Counted from the first letter of the stretch, positions 1 to 4,876 are shown. The stretch is DNA of 5,532 nucleotides from Clostridia bacterium (GCA_900767465.1 CAAGAW010000036.1:1-5532), one strand, 5' to 3'. Notes: generated from the letters alone by a model not told the origin. Numbers and translations are program-made.

Positions 1-38
1 CGGAAAAGCGGGCAAAACGCGAGAACAAAAACGCGACG

Positions 39-71
39 AAAAATAGCGTTTCAAAAACAAGAGAAACGCTA
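39..71 (-). terminator. Second (distal) intrinsic terminator of the tRNA operon
   Basis: Read on the minus strand, a perfect 9-bp stem TAGCGTTTC/GAAACGCTA (63-71 with 44-52) with a 10-nt loop is followed by TTTTT (43-39). It lies directly behind the first terminator of the tRNA operon and probably acts as a backup. The plus strand has no T-run after the stem, so it is not obviously a terminator in that direction. Confidence 0.6.
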
Positions 72-73
72 CT

Positions 74-107
74 AAAAAAGAAGAAAACCCCGAGAAAATC
101 GGGGTTT
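74..107 (-). terminator. Primary intrinsic terminator of the tRNA operon
   Basis: On the minus strand the stem AAACCCCGA/TCGGGGTTT (99-107 with 85-93, loop of 5 nt) is followed by the T-rich run TCTTCTTTTTT (84-74). The first base of the stem is the last A of the tRNA-Lys CCA tail, so the terminator directly abuts the mature tRNA end. Confidence 0.85.
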
Positions 108-182
108 GGTGGCTCATCCGGGGGTCGAACCCGGGACACCGTGATTAAAAGTCACGTGCTCTACCATCTGAGCTAATGAACC
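107..182 (-). tRNA. tRNA-Lys (anticodon UUU)
   Basis: The minus strand folds as a complete 76-nt cloverleaf with encoded CCA. The acceptor is GGTTCAT/ATGAGCC with one T-G wobble. The anticodon loop CTTTTAA sits on a CGTGA/TCACG stem and gives anticodon TTT. The T-loop is TTCGACC on a CCGGG/CCCGG stem. It reads AAA and AAG lysine codons. It is the last of six tRNAs in the operon, 4 nt behind tRNA-Gln(CUG). Confidence 0.97.
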
Positions 183-186
183 GTAA

Positions 187-261
187 TGGCTGGGGTGGAG
201 GGATTTGAACCCCCGGATGACGGAGTCAGAGTCCGTAGCCTTACCGCTTGGCGACACCCCA
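187..261 (-). tRNA. tRNA-Gln (anticodon CUG)
   Basis: This is a 75-nt cloverleaf with encoded GCCA 3' end. The acceptor is TGGGGTG/CACCCCA; the leading T with paired A is typical of bacterial tRNA-Gln. The anticodon loop CTCTGAC on ACGGA/TCCGT gives CTG, which reads CAG. The T-loop is TTCAAAT. Its first 24 nt differ from the neighbouring tRNA-Gln(UUG) at one base, and three flanking bases are also shared. This suggests local duplication followed by divergence of the anticodon and T arms. Confidence 0.97.
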
Positions 262-276
262 TTACGAAGAAGTTAA

Positions 277-351
277 TGGCTGGGGTAGCAGGATTTGAAC
301 CTGCGAATGTGAAAGTCAAAGTCTCATGCCTTACCGCTTGGCGATACCCCA
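277..351 (-). tRNA. tRNA-Gln (anticodon UUG)
   Basis: This is a 75-nt cloverleaf with encoded GCCA. The acceptor is TGGGGTA/TACCCCA. The anticodon loop CTTTGAC on TGAGA/TTTCA (with one G-T wobble) gives TTG, which reads CAA and by wobble CAG. The T arm is GCAGG/CCTGC with loop TTCAAAT. It lies 15 nt upstream of its CUG paralogue in the same transcript. Confidence 0.97.
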
Positions 352-362
352 ATAAAAATAAG

Positions 363-440
363 TGGGGTGAGTAAAGAGATTCGAACTCTTGACCTCCAGG
401 GCCACAACCTGGCGCTCTAACCTGCTGAGCTATACCCACC
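363..440 (-). tRNA. tRNA-His (anticodon GUG)
   Basis: This is a 78-nt cloverleaf with encoded CCA. The anticodon loop TTGTGGC on CCAGG/CCTGG gives GTG. The 5' end GGTGGGTA pairs with TACTCACC. This supplies the extra G at position -1 opposite discriminator C73, the identity element of histidyl-tRNA synthetase. The T-loop is TTCGAAT on AAGAG/CTCTT. Confidence 0.97.
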
Positions 441-453
441 ATAGGAATTATTG

Positions 454-530
<77 letters not shown>

Positions 531-537
531 AAAAAAA

Positions 538-611
538 TGGAGCGGGTGATGGGAATCGGACCCACGCAGCCAGCTTGGAAGGCTGGAACTCTACCATTGA
601 GCTACACCCGC
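538..611 (-). tRNA. tRNA-Gly (anticodon UCC), first gene of the operon
   Basis: This is a 74-nt cloverleaf with encoded TCCA. The acceptor is GCGGGTG/CACCCGC. The anticodon loop CTTCCAA on CCAGC/GCTGG gives TCC, which reads GGA and GGG. The D-loop keeps the GG pair needed for the elbow. The T-loop is TCCGATT on GTGGG/CCCAT, so position 55 is C where nearly all elongator tRNAs have T (pseudouridine). The rest of the fold is normal and the gene looks functional. Confidence 0.95.
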
Positions 612-635
612 ACGCCATTTACACAACGCCTAAAA

Positions 636-664
636 ATAATAGCATAATCGAAGAAAAAAGTCAA
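636..664 (-). promoter_or_regulatory. Promoter of the tRNA operon
   Basis: On the minus strand the -35 TTGACT (664-659) and -10 TATTAT (641-636) are separated by exactly 17 bp. The expected start is near 629, giving a leader of about 18 nt before tRNA-Gly. The -35 lies 12 bp past the stop of the upstream phosphoesterase gene. No terminator separates them, so read-through from the upstream operon could also feed the tRNAs. Confidence 0.85.
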
Positions 665-675
665 CGATTTTTACG

Positions 676-1152
676 CTATATTGCAACAATTTTTGTAAGA
701 AGTTTTCCGGACTCGACAAAAGCGCAGCAGTATGCACGGTAAAACCCCCTTGGACGAGTGAGGCTGGGGACGTTTACGAGCGTTATTCCGTGATAAGTTT
801 CTTCCGAATATGTGTGCGTGTGTCCGTAAAACGCGTATCTGCAACCGGATTCTTCGGCAAAAAGAGCGAGGTCGAGCAATCCGCCGCTTACTTTATGTGT
901 GTGGCCGTGCGTGAACAAAACTTTTCCCGCGCTTGTTTCGACAAAAACGTCCTCGTCGTCGGGCGACGCGACGTCGCAGTTGCCGCGTACCCGTATAATC
1001 GGTACGGTGATAAGCGAACGATATGCAGCCAGATCGCGCAATCCGTCGCCGAGATGGACGAGCGCGTCTGCCGAATTGATTATCGGAAGCAGACCGTCAA
1101 GTACCTCGTAACCGAGTCCGTGAGTGTCCGAAATTATAACGAAGTTATCCAT
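676..1152 (-). CDS. YfcE/YsnB-family metallophosphoesterase
   Basis: This encodes a predicted cytoplasmic phosphodiesterase of the small calcineurin-like YfcE/MJ0936 family, which hydrolyses phosphodiesters using two metal ions; the natural substrate is unknown. The 158-residue protein carries every metal-binding motif in order: SDTHG (D9, H11), GD (D36), GNCD (N58), THGH (H82) and GHTH (H111, H113). The family is usually about 160-180 aa, so this is full length. I chose ATG at 1152. An in-frame TTG at 1158 would add two residues, and neither start has a clear Shine-Dalgarno. The gene begins 21 nt after the rdgB stop, the same rdgB-phosphoesterase order as ysnA-ysnB in Bacillus subtilis, so the pair is probably one transcript. 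No terminator is visible after it. The fold assignment is secure; the function is only family-level. Confidence 0.93.
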   Translation of the reverse strand: MDNFVIISDTHGLGYEVLDGLLPIINSADALVHLGDGLRDLAAYRSLITVPIIRVRGNCDVASPDDEDVFVETSAGKVLFTHGHTHKVSGGLLDLALFAEESGCRYAFYGHTHTYSEETYHGITLVNVPSLTRPRGFYRAYCCAFVESGKLLTKIVAI

Positions 1153-1173
1153 AATCAAACCGAGTTTGTGCGT

Positions 1174-1743
1174 TCAGATTTTTTTCGCAAGAGCAGAGAA
1201 TGCGCGAAAGCGGTGACTTACCGTGTTTTTCTCTTCGCCGGTAGCGTCGCCGAATGTTTTTCCGAGTTCGGTCGAATAGAACAGCGGATCGTATCCGAAC
1301 CCGCCTTTTCCGCTCGGAGCAAGCGCGATATACCCCTCAACTGTACCGTCTGCCGTTTCGGTACGTTCGCCGTCGTAGTAGACCACGGAAGAAACGAATT
1401 TCGCCGTACGGTCGGTAATGCCTTCGAGGTTTTCGAGAAGTTTGGCGTTGTTCGCCGAGTCGTCGTGACCTTTGCCGGCATAACGGGCGGAATAAACTCC
1501 GGGCGCGCCGCCGAGCGCGTTTACCGCAAGCCCGCTGTCGTCGGCGATTACCGGCAAACGGCACAGTTCGTACACCGCTTTTGCCTTGATAAGCGCGTTT
1601 TCCGCAAAGGTCGAACCGGTTTCTTCCGGATCGGCGATAATACCTATCTCGCCCATCGCCTTTACGTCGAATTTATCACCGAGAAGTTCCTTTATTTCGC
1701 GGATTTTTCCCTTATTGTTGCTTGCGATTATAAGTGTTTTCAT
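1174..1743 (-). CDS. rdgB: RdgB/HAM1 non-canonical purine NTP pyrophosphatase
   Basis: This cytoplasmic enzyme hydrolyses XTP, ITP and dITP to the monophosphate and pyrophosphate, cleaning deaminated purines from the nucleotide pool before they reach DNA or RNA. The 189-aa product is normal length and has the family motifs in order: ASNNKGK (7-13), EETGSTFAENA (40-50), the catalytic ADDSGL (67-72), GGAPGVYSARYAG (78-90), GGFGYDPLF (147-155) and the C-terminal KNTVSHR (172-178). ATG at 1743 is the start because GAGGTGA (1752-1746) is an ideal ribosome-binding site 4-5 nt before it; the in-frame GTG at 1749 lies inside that site. The gene is first in an operon with the phosphoesterase behind it and is driven by a TTGACT-17-TAAAAT promoter. 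In B. subtilis the homologue ysnA sits behind rph, which is absent here. Confidence 0.97.
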   Translation of the reverse strand: MKTLIIASNNKGKIREIKELLGDKFDVKAMGEIGIIADPEETGSTFAENALIKAKAVYELCRLPVIADDSGLAVNALGGAPGVYSARYAGKGHDDSANNAKLLENLEGITDRTAKFVSSVVYYDGERTETADGTVEGYIALAPSGKGGFGYDPLFYSTELGKTFGDATGEEKNTVSHRFRAFSALAKKI

Positions 1744-1758
1744 ATTCACCTCGCAAAT

Positions 1759-1787
1759 ATTTTACCAAAAATATCCGAATAAGTCAA
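1759..1787 (-). promoter_or_regulatory. Promoter of rdgB operon
   Basis: On the minus strand the -35 TTGACT (1787-1782), a 17-bp spacer and the -10 TAAAAT (1764-1759) are visible. A start 6-8 nt beyond the -10 falls at 1751-1753, on the first bases of the rdgB Shine-Dalgarno (1752-1747). The leader would be only about 9 nt. Its -35 is 8 bp from the -35 of the divergent kinase promoter. Confidence 0.8.
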
Positions 1788-1795
1788 AAAGTTTG

Positions 1796-1824
1796 TTGCC
1801 TTTTTAGCGCGTTTATATTATAAT
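1796..1824 (+). promoter_or_regulatory. Promoter of the PfkB kinase gene
   Basis: The -35 TTGCCT (1796-1801), a 17-bp spacer and a consensus -10 TATAAT (1819-1824) precede the gene. The predicted start near 1831 coincides with the Shine-Dalgarno AAAGGAG (1831-1837), leaving a leader of about 14 nt. It is back to back with the rdgB promoter. I see no clear operator palindrome between them. Confidence 0.75.
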
Positions 1825-1844
1825 GTTTGTAAAGGAGCAGAAAA

Positions 1845-2828
1845 ATGAGAGTAGTTACTTTCGGCGAAATATTGTTAAGATTGCAACCGTTCGGATACAA
1901 GCGTCTTTCGCAAGCCGACTCTTACGAGGCGACTTACGGCGGAGCGGAGGCAAACGTAGCCGCCGCGCTTGCCGCGATGGGCGAAAACGCAGCGGTCGTA
2001 ACCAAACTTTCGTTAAACGAGATCGGACAGAACGCGATCGACGCGCTTCGCAAAGTCGGAGTCGATACGTCGCTTATCGTACGCGGAGGCGAGCGTACCG
2101 GACTATATTATTGCGAAAAAGGCGCGTCGCAACGTCCGAGCAAAGTCGTTTACGACCGTGCGGGAAGCGCGATTTCGCTTGCCCGCCGCAACGAGTTCGA
2201 CTGGAAAAAAATCTTTGACGGCGCGAACTGGTTCCATTTTACCGGAATAACGCCCGCGCTTTCGGACGAACTTGCCGAAATCTGTCTTGACGCGGCAAAG
2301 AACGCGAAAAAACTCGAGCTTACGGTGTCCTGTGATCCGAATTACCGCGCCAAACTCTGGAGCAAGGATAAGGCAAGCCGCGTGCTTATGAATCTGATGC
2401 CGTTCGTTGACGTGTGTATCACCAACGTTCCGCAGGTTTCCGACGTGTTCGGAACGACTGCCGACAACGAACGCGAACTTGCAGACAAACTTATCGCAAA
2501 ATTCGGATTCAAGACGGTGGCTTTTACCCGTCGCGAATCGTTTTCGGCAAGCGACAACGGCTATTCGGGTGCGCTTTACACTGCCGACGGTTTTGCCGAA
2601 TCGCGCACCTATTCTATGCGGATCGTGGACAGAGTGGGCGGCGGCGACGCGTTTGCCGCAGGTCTTATTTACGCTATGACGCACGGCTACGATTTACAGA
2701 AGGCGGTTGATTTTGCGGTGGCGGCTGCGGTTCTTAAACATTCCATCGAGGGCGACGTCGCGTATATTACCGTCGACGAAATCGAGCAGCTCGCGGGTGG
2801 CGACGGAACGGGCAGGGTTCAGAGATAA
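1845..2828 (+). CDS. kdgK: PfkB-family sugar kinase, probably 2-keto-3-deoxygluconate kinase
   Basis: This is a predicted cytoplasmic ATP-dependent kinase of the ribokinase/PfkB fold. It most resembles KdgK, which phosphorylates 2-dehydro-3-deoxygluconate in uronate and pectin breakdown and the Entner-Doudoroff route. The 327-aa protein has the N-terminal sugar-site signature TYGGAEANVAAAL (30-42), the KdgK-like block GASQRPSKVVYDRAGSA (93-109), WFHFTGITPALS, SCDPNYRAKLW, and the ATP/catalytic motif DRVGGGDAF with base D268. It ends with SIEGD and LAGGDGTGRVQR, as KdgK relatives do. The NxxE-type motif reads N194-V-P-Q197, so the usual acidic residue is missing. The following loop also looks about 13 residues shorter than relatives I recall (~340 aa). 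The start ATG has AAAGGAG 7 nt upstream. The gene is transcribed alone, away from any uronate genes, so substrate is inferred from sequence only. Confidence 0.85.
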   Translation: MRVVTFGEILLRLQPFGYKRLSQADSYEATYGGAEANVAAALAAMGENAAVVTKLSLNEIGQNAIDALRKVGVDTSLIVRGGERTGLYYCEKGASQRPSKVVYDRAGSAISLARRNEFDWKKIFDGANWFHFTGITPALSDELAEICLDAAKNAKKLELTVSCDPNYRAKLWSKDKASRVLMNLMPFVDVCITNVPQVSDVFGTTADNERELADKLIAKFGFKTVAFTRRESFSASDNGYSGALYTADGFAESRTYSMRIVDRVGGGDAFAAGLIYAMTHGYDLQKAVDFAVAAAVLKHSIEGDVAYITVDEIEQLAGGDGTGRVQR

Positions 2829-2845
2829 CGCTATAATATATAAAG

Positions 2846-2878
2846 AAAAGGTGCAGGCTACGTCGGCTTGCACCTTTT
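2846..2878. terminator. Bidirectional intrinsic terminator between convergent units
   Basis: A 13-bp stem AAAAGGTGCAGGC/GCTTGCACCTTTT (one G-T wobble, 7-nt loop) lies 17 nt after the kinase stop and 7 nt after the stop of the convergent minus-strand membrane protein gene. The A-tract and T-tract on either side give a T-run in both directions (TTTTAT on plus, TTTTCTTTAT on minus). It can therefore end both transcripts. Confidence 0.9.
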
Positions 2879-2885
2879 ATAAAAT

Positions 2886-3119
2886 TTATCGGATCTGATT
2901 GAAGATTGCGGAGAAGAAGTCGTCCGGATTATTAAAGTCTTTGTACGCTCGTTTTTTACCCGAACGGATTGACGTTGCGATGCCGATTGAAACCGGCAAA
3001 ATATAAGATACGCCGATCAATAAAAACGAATAGTCTGATACCCATGCAAGTTTTAATTCGCTTACGATAAAGTAAATAATTCCGGCGCAGACGAGGGCGA
3101 ACGGAATGCCGGCAAGCAA
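2886..3119 (-). CDS. Small two-helix membrane protein (intact part of a frameshifted gene)
   Basis: I do not recognise a family. The open frame encodes 77 residues from a TTG at 3119. It has two hydrophobic segments, AGIPFALVCAGIIYFIV and SFLLIGVSYILPVSIGIA, then a basic turn (RSGKKR) and a polar, acidic and aromatic tail (FNNPDDFFSAIFNQI). This predicts a two-pass inner-membrane protein. The TTG has no Shine-Dalgarno and begins inside the first helix, so it is unlikely to be the ancestral start. A better start, ATG at 3174, overlaps the rrf2 stop but lies one base out of frame. If one base of the GGGTTTT run (3118-3124) were absent, the product would be a 95-aa protein beginning MKPLYDKSGLRIKREQLG. 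It is last in the cysK-rrf2 operon. Whether it is still expressed is unknown. Confidence 0.55.
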   Translation of the reverse strand: MLAGIPFALVCAGIIYFIVSELKLAWVSDYSFLLIGVSYILPVSIGIATSIRSGKKRAYKDFNNPDDFFSAIFNQIR

Positions 3120-3174
3120 AACCCAGCTGCTCGCGTTTTATTCGCAAGCCGCTTTTATCGTATAAAGGTTTCAT
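3117..3174 (-). other. Out-of-frame 5' part of the small membrane protein gene
   Basis: ATG at 3174-3172 overlaps the rrf2 stop as ATGA, a classic translational-coupling arrangement. It opens a basic N-terminus, MKPLYDKSGLRIKREQLG, of the kind that precedes a first membrane helix. From this ATG to the TTG at 3119 is 55 nt, that is 18 codons plus one base. The reading frame therefore leaves the hydrophobic frame at the GGGTTTT run. It is either a real frameshift mutation or a one-base homopolymer sequencing or assembly error. Confidence 0.5.
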
Positions 3175-3581
3175 CGGTTGTCGTTTGCCAGATCTTCGAT
3201 TGTTATATTCCCGAAGAAATCGTCGATAACGCCGTTCAGTTTTTTCCACATCGGAAGAGTTTTACATTTAGCCGCGCGCGGGCAATCGTTTGTATCGCAA
3301 GCAAGGCATGATACCGAACTGAGTTTTTCGCCGGTTGCGAACAAAACCGATTTTGCCGTGCAAACCGTCGGATCGACGGCAAGCGCATAACCGCCGCCTT
3401 TCCCGGAAACGCCGGTCACCAACCCCGCTTTGGATAGGGAAGACGTAATGCCTTCGAGGTATTTGAGCGAAATTTCCTGTCGTTCGGATATCTCTTTCAG
3501 CGGAATATATCCTTCGTTGCGATGTTCGGCGAGATCGATCATAACCCGAAGGGCATAACGTCCGCGTGTGGAAACTATCAT
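3171..3581 (-). CDS. Rrf2-family transcriptional regulator (CymR/IscR-like)
   Basis: This is a predicted DNA-binding regulator of 136 aa, the normal length for the family. The winged helix-turn-helix spans about residues 1-70: the typical start MIVSTRGRYALRVMIDLA, helices around IPLKEISERQEISLKYLEGI, and the wing GVSGKGGGYAL. The second half has four cysteines, C92, C95, C100 and C106, spaced CxxCx4Cx5C, plus C74. Iron-sulfur Rrf2 proteins such as IscR use Cx5Cx5C, so a cluster or redox switch is plausible but unproven. AGAGG lies 7 nt before ATG 3581. The gene starts 13 nt after the cysK stop, so the two share a transcript. Its stop overlaps the start of the small membrane gene. In Bacillus, Rrf2-type CymR acts with CysK to repress cysteine-metabolism genes; the adjacency suggests a similar role. 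I give no symbol because CymR itself lacks this cysteine cluster. Confidence 0.93.
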   Translation of the reverse strand: MIVSTRGRYALRVMIDLAEHRNEGYIPLKEISERQEISLKYLEGITSSLSKAGLVTGVSGKGGGYALAVDPTVCTAKSVLFATGEKLSSVSCLACDTNDCPRAAKCKTLPMWKKLNGVIDDFFGNITIEDLANDNR

Positions 3582-3594
3582 GATTTTGCCTCTG

Positions 3595-4533
3595 TTATTC
3601 CGCGTCCGCGAAGAGTGGAGTAGAAAGGTATCTGTCGCCGCTGTCAGGAAAGACCACGACGATGGTTTTCCCTTCGTTTTCCTTGCGTTTTGCGACGTCT
3701 ATCGCGGCTTTGAGCGCAGCGCCCGACGAGATACCGACAAGCACGCCTTCGAGTTTGCCGATTTGTTTGCCGTAAATAAACGCGTCCTCGTTTGCAACGG
3801 CGATAACTTCGTCGTAAACGCTCGCGTCCAGCGTGGCGGGGACGAACCCCGCGCCTATTCCCTGAATTTTATGCGGGCCGGCAACTCCTTTCGAAAGAAC
3901 CGGTGAAGTTTCAGGCTCGACAGCGATAACTTTTACGCCGGCGATTTTTTCTTTCAGGTATTTGCCGGTGCCGGAAAGTGTTCCGCCCGTGCCGACGCCC
4001 GCTACGAGAAAATCTACTTTACCGTCGGCGTCCGCGTAAATTTCGGGTCCCGTCGTTTCGTAATGAGCTTTCGGGTTTGCGGGGTTTACGAATTGTCCGA
4101 GAATAATCGCGCCGTCAATCGCTGCTGCAAGTTCCTCGGCTTTTGCGATTGCGCCCTTCATTCCTTTCGAGCCTTCGGAAAGAACGATATCCGCACCGTA
4201 AGCTTTTATAAGTCTGCGCCGCTCGATCGACATCGTGTCCGGCATGGTAAGAATAACCTTGTATCCCTTTGCCGTTCCGACCGCTGCGATTCCTATTCCC
4301 GTGTTGCCGGAAGTCGGTTCGACGATCGTTGCGCCCGCTTTAAGTTTTCCGCTTTTTTCGGCGTCCTCGATCATTGCTTTCGCAATACGGTCTTTTACCG
4401 ATCCCGCAGGGTTGAAGTATTCGAGTTTTGCGAGCAAAGTCGCTTTAAGTCCGTATTCTTTTTCGATGTGTTTAAGTTCGAGCAGCGGAGTTTTTCCTAT
4501 AAGTTCGTCCGCCGATTTATAAATATTTGCCAT
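3595..4533 (-). CDS. cysK: Cysteine synthase A (O-acetylserine sulfhydrylase)
   Basis: This is a cytoplasmic PLP enzyme that makes L-cysteine and acetate from O-acetylserine and sulfide. The 312-aa product is full length. It has GKTPLLEL (13-20), the PLP lysine K47 in NPAGSVKDR (41-49), the substrate loop PTSGNTG (73-79), the phosphate-binding GVGTGGT (179-185), the active-site segment KIQGIGAGF, GISSGAA, and the C-terminal FPDSGDRYLST (295-305). CysM would usually differ in the substrate-binding segments; this looks like CysK, though the split is a family-level judgement. Start ATG 4533 has AAGGAG (4547-4542) 8 nt upstream. It is the first major gene of an operon with rrf2 and the small membrane protein. 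A perfect-consensus promoter and a leader of about 195 nt precede it. Confidence 0.97.
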   Translation of the reverse strand: MANIYKSADELIGKTPLLELKHIEKEYGLKATLLAKLEYFNPAGSVKDRIAKAMIEDAEKSGKLKAGATIVEPTSGNTGIGIAAVGTAKGYKVILTMPDTMSIERRRLIKAYGADIVLSEGSKGMKGAIAKAEELAAAIDGAIILGQFVNPANPKAHYETTGPEIYADADGKVDFLVAGVGTGGTLSGTGKYLKEKIAGVKVIAVEPETSPVLSKGVAGPHKIQGIGAGFVPATLDASVYDEVIAVANEDAFIYGKQIGKLEGVLVGISSGAALKAAIDVAKRKENEGKTIVVVFPDSGDRYLSTPLFADAE

Positions 4534-4728
4534 TATAATTTCTCCTTATGAGTCGAGCGTTTTTTTCGATTGTTTGCTCGTCGTTGTATAAATTAAAAGA
4601 TGGTCGCTTCGTTAGTGTTTACCGTATAATACCGGAAAACTACATCGTTCGCCCGGGTAGGGTGGAATTTCAAAATAAATATTATGATTTTTCGACATAA
4701 CCTCAATCACCTACCGATTTGATATGTT
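4534..4728 (-). promoter_or_regulatory. Long 5' leader of the cysK operon
   Basis: About 195 nt separate the predicted start site (~4728) from the cysK ATG. Early in the leader, GGTAGGTG (4715-4708) can pair with CACCCTACC (4664-4656) with one bulged C, enclosing the start of a small ORF and covering its likely Shine-Dalgarno. Just before the cysK ribosome-binding site, CGAGC (4580-4576) can pair with GCTCG (4558-4554), but no T-run follows, so it is not a terminator. I do not recognise a T-box, SAM or other named riboswitch. The function is inferred only from length and structure. Confidence 0.4.
4612..4698 (-). CDS. Candidate 28-aa leader peptide or small protein upstream of cysK
   Basis: This is an ORF of 28 codons plus TAA within the cysK leader. 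It starts MSKNHNIYFEIPPYP and ends FPVLYGKH, with a single Cys at codon 19 (TGT). ATG at 4698 has AGGTGA, a 6-nt match to the 3' part of the Shine-Dalgarno consensus, 8 nt upstream. An in-frame GTG at 4710 could add four residues. The ORF begins about 30 nt after the predicted transcription start and ends 78 nt before cysK. It could be a regulatory leader peptide whose translation opens the GGTAGGTG stem. It could also be an independent small protein or a chance ORF. There is no run of Cys codons as in classical cysteine attenuators. I recognise no homologue. Confidence 0.35.
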   Translation of the reverse strand: MSKNHNIYFEIPPYPGERCSFPVLYGKH

Positions 4729-4734
4729 ATTAGG

Positions 4735-4763
4735 ATTATAACAATTAAACCCTTTATTGTCAA
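4735..4763 (-). promoter_or_regulatory. Perfect-consensus promoter of the cysK operon
   Basis: On the minus strand TTGACA (4763-4758), a 17-bp spacer and TATAAT (4740-4735) match the sigma-A consensus at every position. The expected start is around 4728. Such a promoter should be very strong unless repressed, which fits control by an Rrf2 regulator. An inverted 8-mer (4701-4708 and 4766-4773) flanks it. Confidence 0.9.
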
Positions 4764-4784
4764 CGGATTGAGGGTAGTGAGAGC

Positions 4785-4839
4785 AAAAAATTTTTTTGTA
4801 AAAAAGCAAAAAATATTTTTCTAAAACCTGTTAAAAACC
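4785..4839 (+). promoter_or_regulatory. A/T-rich UP-element-like tract upstream of the rRNA promoter
   Basis: Directly upstream of the rRNA -35 lies about 55 bp dominated by phased A and T runs (AAAAAATTTTTTT, AAAAAAG, AAAAAATATTTTT, TTAAAAA). This matches the RNA polymerase alpha-CTD binding tracts typical of rRNA promoters. It also separates this promoter from the divergent cysK promoter. Confidence 0.6.
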
Positions 4840-4840
4840 G

Positions 4841-4869
4841 TTGACAAAAGTTTGGGTATGTGGTATTAT
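4841..4869 (+). promoter_or_regulatory. Ribosomal RNA operon promoter
   Basis: TTGACA (4841-4846), a 17-bp spacer and TATTAT (4864-4869) are visible, with TGG just before the -10 forming an extended -10. The predicted start is near 4876, some 180 nt before 16S. With the A/T tract upstream this is a strong rrn-type promoter. A second TTGACA at 4904-4909 has no matching -10. Confidence 0.9.
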
Positions 4870-4876
4870 ATGTAGG

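Noticed and set aside
2..46. Possible C-terminus of a plus-strand CDS (GKAGKTREQKRDEK then TAG)
   Set aside because: Only 14 codons are visible, lysine-rich by base composition, and the stop lies in a terminator stem; not enough to call a gene.
790..1782. 330-aa plus-strand open frame
   Set aside because: It is antisense to rdgB and the phosphoesterase, both of which have intact family motifs; it has no recognisable domain.
4554..4580. Attenuator-type terminator before cysK
   Set aside because: The stem is only 5 bp with a 17-nt loop and no T-run follows on the minus strand.
4653..4670. T-box-like string GGGTAGGGTGGAATTTC on the plus strand
   Set aside because: The conserved ACCGCG end is absent, no specifier or terminator structure is visible, and on this strand it leads to the rRNA operon rather than an amino acid gene.
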